Below, one piece after another: positions 17,729-25,040 of a DNA stretch of 25,040 bases (positions within the stretch are counted from its first letter, which is position 1; each line of letters begins with the position of its first letter). The notes under the pieces are model-generated. The model saw nothing but the letters and a program-made list of their open reading frames with translations. It was not told where the DNA came from and made no database searches. Position numbers and translations under genes: made by a program. This stretch comes from JBFHER01 sp041584055 (GTDB lineage Bacteria; Bacteroidota; Bacteroidia; Bacteroidales; UBA5342). The DNA is taken from positions 1 through 25,040 of the forward strand of contig JBFHER010000020.1 of NCBI GenBank assembly GCA_041584055.1. Reading direction: 5' to 3'.

Positions 17729-19894
17729 TCACCGTTCTTCGTTTTTAACAAGCTTATGATTTGACATTACGCCCGCTTTGGTTATTCTCACAACATACAT
17801 GCCGGCACTCAAATGATGCATTTCAACTTTATGGGCATTGCTTTTAACAGAATTGCTAATTACACGCTTCCCCTGAACATCGAACAACTCCAAAACAGCA
17901 CCCTGCGCATTCGAAACAGTAAAGGCATCGGAAGCAGGATTTGGATAAAGGCTTACCTTGCCCCCGGACATGGATTGTAAACCTGTTGAACTTTGTGGCC
18001 CCTGTTCATACAACTGCTGCGTATAGGCGATTGCATCTTCAAAATCACGGTAGTATTCTCCTGCTTCATTTAAAATAACGGGTTCTTTTTGTGTATAAAG
18101 GGAAAGGGCTGAGTTGTTAAAGTTAAAGATGTTATAACGTTCAATAAAAGAACATGTATCCAACATATAAACATAGGAGGACAATCCGGCAATATATTGC
18201 GCCATGGTTGGACCGGAATCCCAGGTCCAGGTGGCACCATAATTAAACTCTGTCACCCAGATCGGACGTTGATAAAGATCATAAATTGCCTTTAGCCAAT
18301 TGTAGTAATTCATTGCTGTTGTCTTCTTATAATAGTGCACCGCTATAAAATCGATGCGCAGATCGGCATCCAATGCCTTTGTCATAAACTCATCGCGCCA
18401 AGCCTTCCCTTTGGCGCCATCCGTCACCGCTGGGGAGCCTAACCTTAAGCCCGATTCCTGGAGCAATGCATATTTGGTAATTGCTTCATCTACTGTCATG
18501 TTAGCCTGCTCTGCACCATCTGGTTCGTTAAAGGCCAGATGATGATTGTGATACATTGTACTTCCAAGCTCCTGCAGTTTTTCGCTACCAAACCACTTCC
18601 CCCAGGTCATTGGCACATATTCCATGTCGCCATAGGGCTCTGAAGCTCCTCCCCAATCATAGAACCATGTGCAATTTGTGGCAGGCTTAATTTCCGGACC
18701 ACCACTACAAATAGATTTCTTTTTTGAATAGATCCAGGGACTGACACGAATAAATGAAACTGTTTTTTGCAACTGCAAGGGTAAATTTATTTCCAAATCA
18801 TTGTCTGCGGCAACATACACTTTGCTGAATCCCAATCCGTTGTTTTCTTCGGCAAAAGTAACCATGTATCCCTTTTCCAGTCGGAATGAAACAGCGGCAT
18901 TGTCGAATGTTCCGAGATTTCCATTGTAATATCCGCATCGGTAATCTTTCTCTTCACCGGTAAAACCGTAATCTGAAAACAGTTTTAACACCACCTCATC
19001 CACCATGGAGCTATTGAAATTAGCAAAAGTCGTTTCAAGTCTTTCCAAAGCCAGATCAATTTCTGTTTGTGAGGCATTGCAATCTGCAACAACAAGCATT
19101 ACCTCATTTATTTTTTCTGCCAGTGCAACATAGGTTGCCTGGGGATATTGTCCATAAACGGTACCAATTTCAGACCTTGCAAGGGAAGCATTGACATTGG
19201 CAATGGCAGCAGAGAGTTCAGCCCTGTTCACATCTTCAGCTGTCAATGAAATGTTATCAAAAAAGAAACGGCCCTCACCATTGTACATGGCCAACTGCTC
19301 AATTTCAATCCTTGCAAAATCCGTTGCTTGTTCCAAAAATGGGATGTCACTCACCTTTAAAATGCCATCGAAATAAAGGGCGATGGTTTGATGCTCAAAA
19401 TCTGCTGTTAGTCCCAGCGAATAGCTTACATCTTTATTGTAGCTCCCATCAATGAGTCCACCCGCGTAAGTGCCCGGTTTATTCATATCATCCAAAGCGG
19501 TGGCATACTGAATATTTTTAACACCATCGTTGCCGAACACAATACTCGCAAGGTATTTACCGGATGATGACATCAAGTGCATCTTTGCTGTCACCCAGTT
19601 CCGGGTACTCTCAACATCAAAGGAATAAGCAAAATCTTTGCTCACCACTTCAAAGGTACGATAAGCAGATGGATGATCCGGTGTATAATCAAATTTTAGC
19701 CGTCCACCTTCAACAGTAACCTGACCGGAGGTATTGTATTCTGTCCACACTTCAGGAGCGGCACCATCGGTATCGAAGGCATCAAAAAAAACACTTCCAC
19801 AGGGCTGATCTTCAGCAAAAATCAACAAGCCTGAACAAAGCAGTGCAATAACTAAATTGGTTTTCAGAATCATCTGTCTTTTAACGTTTAACAT
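17729..19894 (-). CDS. T9SS-exported GH128-like glycosidase with LamG-like and beta/gamma-crystallin-like modules (paralogue A)
   Basis: 721 residues. Signal peptide to about residue 27 (M1 or M8 start; M8 gives a more compact signal). LamG/ConA-like module about 31-215; helical FIVAR-like spacer about 218-297 (YPQATYVALAEKINEV, SQTEIDLALERL); beta/gamma-crystallin-like module about 300-387, with FSDYGFTG and DNAAVS matching the (Y/F)x4(Y/F)xG and (D/N)(D/N)xxxS signatures. The catalytic TIM barrel at about 405-615 fits the Glyco_hydro_cc/GH128 family: TWFYDWG, VPMTWG, LAFNEPD with proposed acid/base E457, GSPAV, DFIAVHYY, and IWVTEFNYG with proposed nucleophile E549. The T9SS tail is at 645-721 (VSLYPNPASDAF, GMYVVRI). 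GH128 members known to me hydrolyse beta-1,3-glucan, but this divergent member may cut something else. Its start is 4 bp after the stop codon of paralogue B, so the two form an operon. Both catalytic glutamates are present. Confidence 0.85.
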   Translation of the reverse strand: MLNVKRQMILKTNLVIALLCSGLLIFAEDQPCGSVFFDAFDTDGAAPEVWTEYNTSGQVTVEGGRLKFDYTPDHPSAYRTFEVVSKDFAYSFDVESTRNWVTAKMHLMSSSGKYLASIVFGNDGVKNIQYATALDDMNKPGTYAGGLIDGSYNKDVSYSLGLTADFEHQTIALYFDGILKVSDIPFLEQATDFARIEIEQLAMYNGEGRFFFDNISLTAEDVNRAELSAAIANVNASLARSEIGTVYGQYPQATYVALAEKINEVMLVVADCNASQTEIDLALERLETTFANFNSSMVDEVVLKLFSDYGFTGEEKDYRCGYYNGNLGTFDNAAVSFRLEKGYMVTFAEENNGLGFSKVYVAADNDLEINLPLQLQKTVSFIRVSPWIYSKKKSICSGGPEIKPATNCTWFYDWGGASEPYGDMEYVPMTWGKWFGSEKLQELGSTMYHNHHLAFNEPDGAEQANMTVDEAITKYALLQESGLRLGSPAVTDGAKGKAWRDEFMTKALDADLRIDFIAVHYYKKTTAMNYYNWLKAIYDLYQRPIWVTEFNYGATWTWDSGPTMAQYIAGLSSYVYMLDTCSFIERYNIFNFNNSALSLYTQKEPVILNEAGEYYRDFEDAIAYTQQLYEQGPQSSTGLQSMSGGKVSLYPNPASDAFTVSNAQGAVLELFDVQGKRVISNSVKSNAHKVEMHHLSAGMYVVRITKAGVMSNHKLVKNEER
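19266..19742 (-). repeat. Near-identical 477-bp tract shared with 21454-21930 (copy in paralogue A)
   Basis: Aligning this segment to 21454-21930 by eye gives about 20 mismatches and no gap over 477 bp (about 96% identity). It encodes residues 51-210 of paralogue A, the core of the LamG/ConA-like module. Similarity drops sharply on both sides: the crystallin-like and GH128-like parts of the two proteins differ at roughly half their residues. This is the pattern left by gene conversion or recent recombination between tandem genes. Confidence 0.88.
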
Positions 19895-19898
19895 ATGC

Positions 19899-22058
19899 CT
19901 ATTTTCTAATTATTATTTTATGAATACGCTCTGCAAGCTCCGTTTTTATCCCTAATAGATAAAATCCATTGTTCAGTTGTTGAACATTGATTTGTTCAGG
20001 CGAATTTGAATGAAACAATAATCTGTTCCCACTGATATCATACACACTCACTTCTGCATCATCGACTGAAGCCACATCACTATAAACCATGTGAATTACA
20101 TTCCCCGTAACCGGGTTTGGGTAAAAGCCAACGCCCAGTGGGTTCAAAACAGGCGCATGGATTGCCGTTTCAACATAAGGGCCTTGCTCATACGATTCCT
20201 GCGTATACGATAGTTCCGTTTCGTGCGCGGCATAGTATTCGCCGATGGAATTCAGTACCAACGGTGTTCGTTGGGTGTAAAAAGACAACTGTCCTTTATC
20301 AACACCAAAATAAAATGCAGAATAACGTTCAATAAAATTACAGGTATCTAACATTGTGTTATATCCCTGTAATTTGGCAAGCGCTATCTCATCTGATATG
20401 ATTGCTGAATAATTTGCATTGCCGTAATTGTATTCCGTTAACCAGATCGGCAGGTGATGCTTATCGTAAATCTTTTTCAAATAGTCGTACAAGCCTTGAG
20501 TCGTACGACGCACATAGTGATGGGCCGGGATAAAATCCACCCGATATCCTCTGGTACGACAGGAATCCATAAACTCATCCAACCATAGTGTGCCTCTGTT
20601 TTCATGCGTCACGGCGGGGGCACCCAAACGCAAACCAGATGCATGCATGTTTTTATATCCTTCAAGCGCTTTTTCAACAGTCATATTTGCCTGATCTGGG
20701 CCATCAGGTTCATTAAACGCCAGGTGATGTGTAAACGTCATATTTTGTCCCACTTCCTGCATCTTGCTGATTGCCGGAATGCCTCCCCACGACATGGGAA
20801 TAAACTCTCTTGTACTGGTGCTCTCCCCGGAAGTTAAACCCCAGTTGTAATACCAGGTCACGCCAAGCGCATCCATGATATCAACACCTTTGCCACAACC
20901 TCCTTTTTTATCTGCATTAAACCAAGGGCCCACGCGTATAAATGAAACTGCCCCTTGTAAATCGGCAGGTAAATTTATGGAAAGGTCCTCTCCCTGTGCA
21001 ATGTACACCTTGCTTGCTCCTAAACCGTTCACATCCCGGGCAAACGTAACCATATAACCGGAATCCAGCTTAAATGAGATTGCTGTATCATCATATGATC
21101 CGAGGTTCCCGTTGTAATAGCCACATTCAAACTCCTTTGTTTCACCGGTGAAATTATACCCTGAATACAGTGTTAAAACCAGAGGAGAAATGCGTGACGC
21201 ATTGAATACTGCGAAAGCTGATTCTATGGTTTGCTGCGCCTGATCGATCTCTTCCTGACTTGCACTACAATTCGTTAAGACAGGATTTACTTCATTGATT
21301 GCATTTTCCAGATCTGTGTAGGCTGATAGCGGATAGTTTCCATAGCCTGTTCCAATTATGGCGGCGTCCACCGCATGCATGGCTGCTGTTAAAGCTGCTG
21401 CCAATTCCGCCCGGTTTACGTCCTCAGACTGCAGTAAAATATTGTCAAAATAAAAACGGCCCTCACCACTGTACATGGCCAACTGCTCAATTTCAATCCT
21501 GGCAAAATCCGTTGCTTGTTCCAAAAATGGGATGTCACTTACCTTTAAAATGCCATCGAAATAAAGGGCGATGGTTTGATGCTCAAAATCTGCTGTGAGT
21601 CCCAGCGAATAGCTTACATCTTTATTGTAACTCCCATCAATGAGTCCACCCGTGTAAGTGCCCGGCTTATGCGTATCATCCAAAGCGGTGGCATACTGAA
21701 TATTTTTAACACCATCGTTACCGAACACAATGCTGGCAAGGTATTTACCGGATGATGATATCAAGTGCATCTTTGCTGTCACCCAGTTCCGGGTGCTCTC
21801 AACATCAAAGGAATAGGCAAAATCTTTGCTCACTGCTTCAAAGGTGCGATAAGCAGATGGATGTTCCGGTGTAAAATCAAATTTTAGCCGTCCACCTTCA
21901 ACAGTAACCTGACCGGAGGTATTGTATTCTGACCACGCTTCAGGCAAAGCCCCATCCTGATCAAAGCCGTCATTAAATACCGTTCCGCAGCGTGTGTCCT
22001 GCGACTGCGCATGTATGGCAAGTGCAAATAATACGAATGTAAAAAACTGTAATTTCAT
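19899..22058 (-). CDS. T9SS-exported GH128-like glycosidase with LamG-like and beta/gamma-crystallin-like modules (paralogue B)
   Basis: 719 residues with the same architecture as its downstream neighbour. Signal peptide 1-20 (FFTFVLFALAIHAQSQ); LamG/ConA-like module about 23-208; helical FIVAR-like spacer about 212-290 (YPLSAYTDLENAI, SQEEIDQAQQTI); beta/gamma-crystallin-like module about 294-378 (YSGYNFTG, DDTAIS); GH128-like barrel about 398-610 with TWYYNWG, IPMSWGG, LAFNEPD (proposed acid/base E450), GAPAV, DFIPAHHY and IWLTEYNYG (proposed nucleophile E542); T9SS tail about 642-719 (VGFYPNPVTG, NGFYLLGI). It is the first gene of the pair and is preceded by a heptanucleotide repeat array whose nearest recognisable unit lies 11 bp from the start codon. 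Compared with paralogue A, the barrel has diverged around the conserved motifs (IPAHHY versus IAVHYY), which suggests different substrate preference, while the LamG-like module is almost the same. Confidence 0.85.
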   Translation of the reverse strand: MKLQFFTFVLFALAIHAQSQDTRCGTVFNDGFDQDGALPEAWSEYNTSGQVTVEGGRLKFDFTPEHPSAYRTFEAVSKDFAYSFDVESTRNWVTAKMHLISSSGKYLASIVFGNDGVKNIQYATALDDTHKPGTYTGGLIDGSYNKDVSYSLGLTADFEHQTIALYFDGILKVSDIPFLEQATDFARIEIEQLAMYSGEGRFYFDNILLQSEDVNRAELAAALTAAMHAVDAAIIGTGYGNYPLSAYTDLENAINEVNPVLTNCSASQEEIDQAQQTIESAFAVFNASRISPLVLTLYSGYNFTGETKEFECGYYNGNLGSYDDTAISFKLDSGYMVTFARDVNGLGASKVYIAQGEDLSINLPADLQGAVSFIRVGPWFNADKKGGCGKGVDIMDALGVTWYYNWGLTSGESTSTREFIPMSWGGIPAISKMQEVGQNMTFTHHLAFNEPDGPDQANMTVEKALEGYKNMHASGLRLGAPAVTHENRGTLWLDEFMDSCRTRGYRVDFIPAHHYVRRTTQGLYDYLKKIYDKHHLPIWLTEYNYGNANYSAIISDEIALAKLQGYNTMLDTCNFIERYSAFYFGVDKGQLSFYTQRTPLVLNSIGEYYAAHETELSYTQESYEQGPYVETAIHAPVLNPLGVGFYPNPVTGNVIHMVYSDVASVDDAEVSVYDISGNRLLFHSNSPEQINVQQLNNGFYLLGIKTELAERIHKIIIRK
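21454..21930 (-). repeat. Near-identical 477-bp tract shared with 19266-19742 (copy in paralogue B)
   Basis: Partner of the tract in paralogue A at a constant offset of 2188 bp. It encodes residues 43-202 of paralogue B. The direct orientation and close spacing mean recombination between the two copies would delete 2188 bp and leave a single in-frame hybrid gene. Confidence 0.88.
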
Positions 22059-22399
22059 CTATTTAAAATTAAGATATTAGATATAAGTATCAAGATGCAA
22101 GATTCAAGATACAAGATTCAAGATACAAGAATCAAGATGCGAGTATTGAGTATCGAGTATCGAGTATCGAGTATCAAGATGCAAGAATCAAGTATCAAGA
22201 ATCAAGATGCAAGAATCAAGATGCAAGATGCAAGAATCAAGATGCGAGTATCGAGTATCAAGAAACAAGATGCAGGACATAAGACATCGAACAGGACGTT
22301 TCAATCCCGGGGTACGGTAATTTTGGTTTGTCCCATAGCCTGTCCCGTTCTTCGGGTCTCGTTTCAACTTTACAGCGAAATTATTTACGACCATGCCTT
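22059..22399. other. Intergenic region (341 bp) between GH2 and the GH128-like pair
   Basis: It contains the heptanucleotide array (22070-22293) and about 105 bp of non-repeat DNA next to the GH2 stop codon. The non-repeat part holds a small 4-bp hairpin (CCCG/CGGG, 22344-22356), too weak to call a terminator. No promoter consensus was recognised. Reading frames seen here are by-products of the array. Confidence 0.6.
22070..22293. repeat. Heptanucleotide tandem repeat array, about 32 units in exact 7-bp register
   Basis: From 22091 to 22272 there are 26 consecutive 7-bp units with no insertion or deletion. They fall in two classes on the plus strand: CAAGATN or CAAGAAT, and YGAGTAT. The YGAGTAT class is clustered at 22140-22174 and 22245-22258. 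Degenerate units continue on both sides (TAAGATA, TTAGATA, TAAGTAT from 22070; CAGGACA, TAAGACA, TCGAACA to 22293). The array ends 11 bp from the start codon of paralogue B, so it forms that gene's leader or promoter region. Heptamer simple repeats are known from other bacteria, such as the short tandem repeats of cyanobacteria; the role here is unknown. Confidence 0.95.
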
Positions 22400-25040
22400 T
22401 TATCCTTTAACAAATTGCCTGATGCCTATATTCCCAAGTTGATCCTTTATTTGAATCAGATACATCGCCTTTATTAATTGTGAGATATTTACCTCATTTC
22501 CTTTGCCTATCAGGAGCTCCTCCCCCTTTATGCTAAAAATGCTCCAAACGGGTTCGGATACACCTTCGATCCTCAATCTATTTTCTGCAGGAACGGGAAG
22601 AACATACATTTCAGAAAGTGCGGCCTTTTTTTTTATGCCGGAAAGGCTGCCTAAAGAGATTTGATCGATGTAAGCACCTCCGCTAGCAGGATTGATAAGG
22701 CGGATTGTATTTGCACCCCGATCCAATGGAATCTCCAAAGACACTGTTCCCCAGTGATTCCCCCAGGAGCCAGTATTTGGCAATAGTAATTCGCTAGCCA
22801 CTTCCTTCCCATTTACCACAACATTAATGGTCCTGCCTTTCCCATTTCCAGCATTACAACTGTATCTGATGGTGAGTATTTCGGTGATTGCATCGCCATC
22901 ATTTTCGCGATACCATTCCACGTATCCCTGAACGTTTTGACCAAAATCAAGAAATCCGGTTCCATTGTATCCCGAGCCGGCCGTGGAAACAACAGCACCG
23001 CTAAAGGTTGCATCCTCCGCCTGTTCGCTGTTGATATCATTGGGTATTTCACCTTCCTCGGGTTCATTCCACACAAAACCCTCATCCGAAGCGAAGCGTT
23101 CCGATAAGGACAAGACTTCTTTTCCATCCATCACTACCAGTGCTTTCACGGTGGTTCCCAGATTTATCCCGAAACTTTCGGTGTACCTCTCAGATGAGAC
23201 GGTAGGCGTACTTCCATCGGTGGTATAATAGATTTTTATATCCGGAGAAGCAGCATTCCCCCTCAAGTTAAGTATGCGTGCATCAATGGAAACTTTGTTT
23301 GATGTTAGTAACTTTTTCTCTCCCATGATGGCTGCTGCCAGGAGGTTAATATCGCCTACTTCGCCCGTTGATTCAATGAAAGCACGGGTCAGACCATAGA
23401 AGGCGATACGATTATTTACACCAACATGTTTTTCCACATCAATGGGACTGCCATTGCCAAGGGCACGAATTTTACCCGGGCCTATCACATGAAAATATGT
23501 TCGATTTTCGCCATAAGGGTACATGATTCCAAGCGAATCCTGTGCAGTAATACGTACCTGCACAATGTCCTTACCGTTTTCACTTAAAGGTTCTCCATCA
23601 ATGGATAGGTCATTTTTGGCAGGACGACCAGCTGTCTTCATTTCTTCCTCTGCAACCACCGATCCACCATTATAAGCCACGGTTTTTAGCGTCCCTTTTT
23701 CCCAGGGCACAAGCCACTGGCATTGCATGTCAAGACGACTTGTACCAGGTGTTTGTTTTCCGAGTGATACCCCATTGAAGAAAAGTTCCACTTCATCACA
23801 ATTAGAATAGACCCAAACAGGCACAATGGTGCCCTCCTCCATCATTGGATGAGTCCAGTGTGGCAGGATATGCACCATGGGTTCATCCGTCCACTGGCTT
23901 TGATAGAGATAAAACAGGTCTTTCTCGAAGTTCGACAAATCGATGGCTCCCCCCATGAAGGCTTTAAAAGGCCAGCCTCCGTGCACATATGAAGCTTCCC
24001 CAATGTAATCGTAGCCTGTCCAACGGAAACCTCCTGCATAATGTGGGATATCCCGTATTTGCTCGATATGTCCTCTGGAGTTTAAGCGGACATAGGCATT
24101 ATCATAACTCGAATTGAATACTTTTTTTGCCACAGTACGATCATCACTGTTCATAAAATCGTTGTAAAATATTTCCTTGTCTGTCAAATCCTCTGTGGCA
24201 TACACCGTGCTTTGGTAGCCATCACGGTACCATGTTTTCGTACGGTAATATCCGCGCACCTGCCAGGTATGTGTATTTTCTGTTCCAACAATTGGCTTGG
24301 TATTCCCCGCCAGGTTATTTAAATAATCCACCCGTTCGCTGGCACCATTGTAACCCAACACATCCATGTAGGTGCTTCCCGAATGCCCCGACGTAACCAG
24401 ACGGGTCGGGTCCAGCTCATTACATTTTGCCACCAGGTCCTGTGCTTCAGTACCGCCGGTGGTATTGCCCGTTTCATTTCCAACGCTCCAGATTATGACA
24501 CTAGGATGGTTCCGGTCACGTTTAATCCAGGATGTCACATCTCTTTCCCACCAGTCCGCAAAATAATGGGCACCATAATCATTGGTGGCTTTCTTTTTCC
24601 ACCCGTCAAAAATTTCATCCATCACCAGCATGCCTATCTCATCACAATAGTCGTAGAACTTAGGTGTTTGTGGGTTATGAGATGTGCGAATGGCATTGAC
24701 CCCCATGTTTTTTAACTGCTGAATGCGGAAACGCAGAATCTTATCCGGAACAGCAGCCCCCAGCGGCCCGGCATCCTGATGATTGCAAACCCCCTGTAAT
24801 TTTATATTTTCGCCATTGATCCAAACCCCTGTTTCGGGTTTCCATTCCACATCCCGGATCCCAAAACGGGTTTCAACTTTATCCAGCAACTGTCCTTCTC
24901 GCCACAGTTCACTTACAGCTGTGTAAAGCGTTGGTTGAGCCACAGACCACAATGAAGGATTATCAAGTGTGATTTCCACGTATTCACTCAAGTGTTTGGA
25001 TCCATCAATTTCCACATCACTCAAACGGCTTTGTACTTCA
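22400..25040 (-). CDS. GH2 family glycosidase (beta-galactosidase type) with accessory C-terminal modules and T9SS tail, 5' end beyond window
   Basis: The frame is open to the window edge (EVQSRL precedes SDVEIDG), so the N-terminal sugar-binding domain and true start lie outside. A TTG at 25022-25024 is not the start. Numbering from that TTG: part of the GH2 beta-sandwich at 1-60; TIM barrel about 61-345 with GVCNHQDAG, RTSHNP, WSVGNETG (proposed acid/base E184) and PIVGTEN (proposed nucleophile E249); DUF4982-like segment about 398-465 (YSNCDEVELFFNGVSLG); another beta domain about 472-585; chitobiase-C/FN3-like module about 590-645 (KIYYTTDGSTPT); CBM35/CBM6-like module about 665-792 (EQAEDATFSGA, NTIRLINPASGGAYIDQI); degenerate T9SS-type tail 806-874 (MYVLPVPAENRLRI, KAMYLIQI). 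Known members cut beta-galactosides or beta-glucuronides; the choice here is open. Residue numbers will shift once the full N-terminus is known. Confidence 0.93.
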   Translation of the reverse strand, partial: EVQSRLSDVEIDGSKHLSEYVEITLDNPSLWSVAQPTLYTAVSELWREGQLLDKVETRFGIRDVEWKPETGVWINGENIKLQGVCNHQDAGPLGAAVPDKILRFRIQQLKNMGVNAIRTSHNPQTPKFYDYCDEIGMLVMDEIFDGWKKKATNDYGAHYFADWWERDVTSWIKRDRNHPSVIIWSVGNETGNTTGGTEAQDLVAKCNELDPTRLVTSGHSGSTYMDVLGYNGASERVDYLNNLAGNTKPIVGTENTHTWQVRGYYRTKTWYRDGYQSTVYATEDLTDKEIFYNDFMNSDDRTVAKKVFNSSYDNAYVRLNSRGHIEQIRDIPHYAGGFRWTGYDYIGEASYVHGGWPFKAFMGGAIDLSNFEKDLFYLYQSQWTDEPMVHILPHWTHPMMEEGTIVPVWVYSNCDEVELFFNGVSLGKQTPGTSRLDMQCQWLVPWEKGTLKTVAYNGGSVVAEEEMKTAGRPAKNDLSIDGEPLSENGKDIVQVRITAQDSLGIMYPYGENRTYFHVIGPGKIRALGNGSPIDVEKHVGVNNRIAFYGLTRAFIESTGEVGDINLLAAAIMGEKKLLTSNKVSIDARILNLRGNAASPDIKIYYTTDGSTPTVSSERYTESFGINLGTTVKALVVMDGKEVLSLSERFASDEGFVWNEPEEGEIPNDINSEQAEDATFSGAVVSTAGSGYNGTGFLDFGQNVQGYVEWYRENDGDAITEILTIRYSCNAGNGKGRTINVVVNGKEVASELLLPNTGSWGNHWGTVSLEIPLDRGANTIRLINPASGGAYIDQISLGSLSGIKKKAALSEMYVLPVPAENRLRIEGVSEPVWSIFSIKGEELLIGKGNEVNISQLIKAMYLIQIKDQLGNIGIRQFVKG

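Noticed and set aside
22070..22293. CRISPR array.
   Set aside because: Repeats are 7 bp and contiguous with no spacers, and no cas genes are near.
22095..22442. Open frames on both strands across the heptamer array, encoding a repeated seven-residue pattern (plus 22095-22442, minus 22188-22394).
   Set aside because: A 7-bp repeat read in triplets gives a seven-residue period automatically. No ribosome binding site or family resemblance is seen, and the plus frame runs into the end of the GH2 gene.
25022..25024. TTG as start codon of the GH2 gene.
   Set aside because: The frame stays open upstream to the window edge and the GH2 sugar-binding domain would be missing, so the gene continues beyond the window.

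Overview
The window looks like part of a carbohydrate-utilisation locus of a Bacteroidota bacterium. Supporting signs are a hybrid two-component sensor with a Reg_prop propeller, Y_Y_Y domain and AraC-type output, five proteins ending in type IX secretion (T9SS) C-terminal sorting domains, A/T-rich intergenic DNA with weak ribosome binding sites, and several glycan-active modules. A marine or sediment Marinilabiliales-like or flavobacterial-like host is plausible, but the genus cannot be read from the sequence. Every protein-coding gene I accept lies on the minus strand, so transcription runs from right to left.

Layout in the direction of transcription. (1) 25040-22400: a GH2 glycosidase, cut off at its N-terminus by the window edge, with accessory C-terminal modules and a T9SS tail. 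(2) 22293-22070: an array of 7-bp repeats kept in exact register, lying between the GH2 stop and the next start codon. (3) 22058-17729: two tandem paralogues only 4 bp apart, each with a LamG/ConA-like module, a helical FIVAR-like spacer, a beta/gamma-crystallin-like module, a GH128-like TIM barrel and a T9SS tail. They share a 477-bp tract that is about 96% identical inside otherwise clearly diverged genes. (4) 17368-16112: an outer-membrane beta-barrel protein of unknown role. (5) 16111-15644: a long intergenic region with degenerate interspersed repeats and a perfect 16-bp palindrome. (6) 15643-11558: the hybrid two-component regulator. (7) 11280-9049: a T9SS-exported protein of three jelly-roll-like and two cadherin-like modules with no visible enzyme domain, followed by a good intrinsic terminator at 8991-9022. 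(8) 8769-4108: a 1553-residue beta-helix protein with six CBM6-like modules. (9) 4012-1493: a GH95 alpha-L-fucosidase-type enzyme. (10) 1487-1: a probable exported enzyme of unrecognised family, cut off at its C-terminus by the window edge and 5 bp downstream of GH95.

How they may work together (inference): the T9SS cargo (GH2, two GH128-like proteins, the beta-helix/CBM6 protein and the binding protein) would act at or outside the outer membrane. GH95 and the last gene have signal peptides but no visible T9SS tail, so they would act in the periplasm. The regulator would sense a released oligosaccharide in the periplasm. GH2, GH95 and GH128 together suggest a branched polysaccharide with terminal alpha-L-fucose or alpha-L-galactose, beta-galactoside-like linkages and possibly beta-1,3-glucan, but the substrate is not determined. 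No SusC/SusD pair, sulfatase, RNA gene, transposase or CRISPR array is visible.
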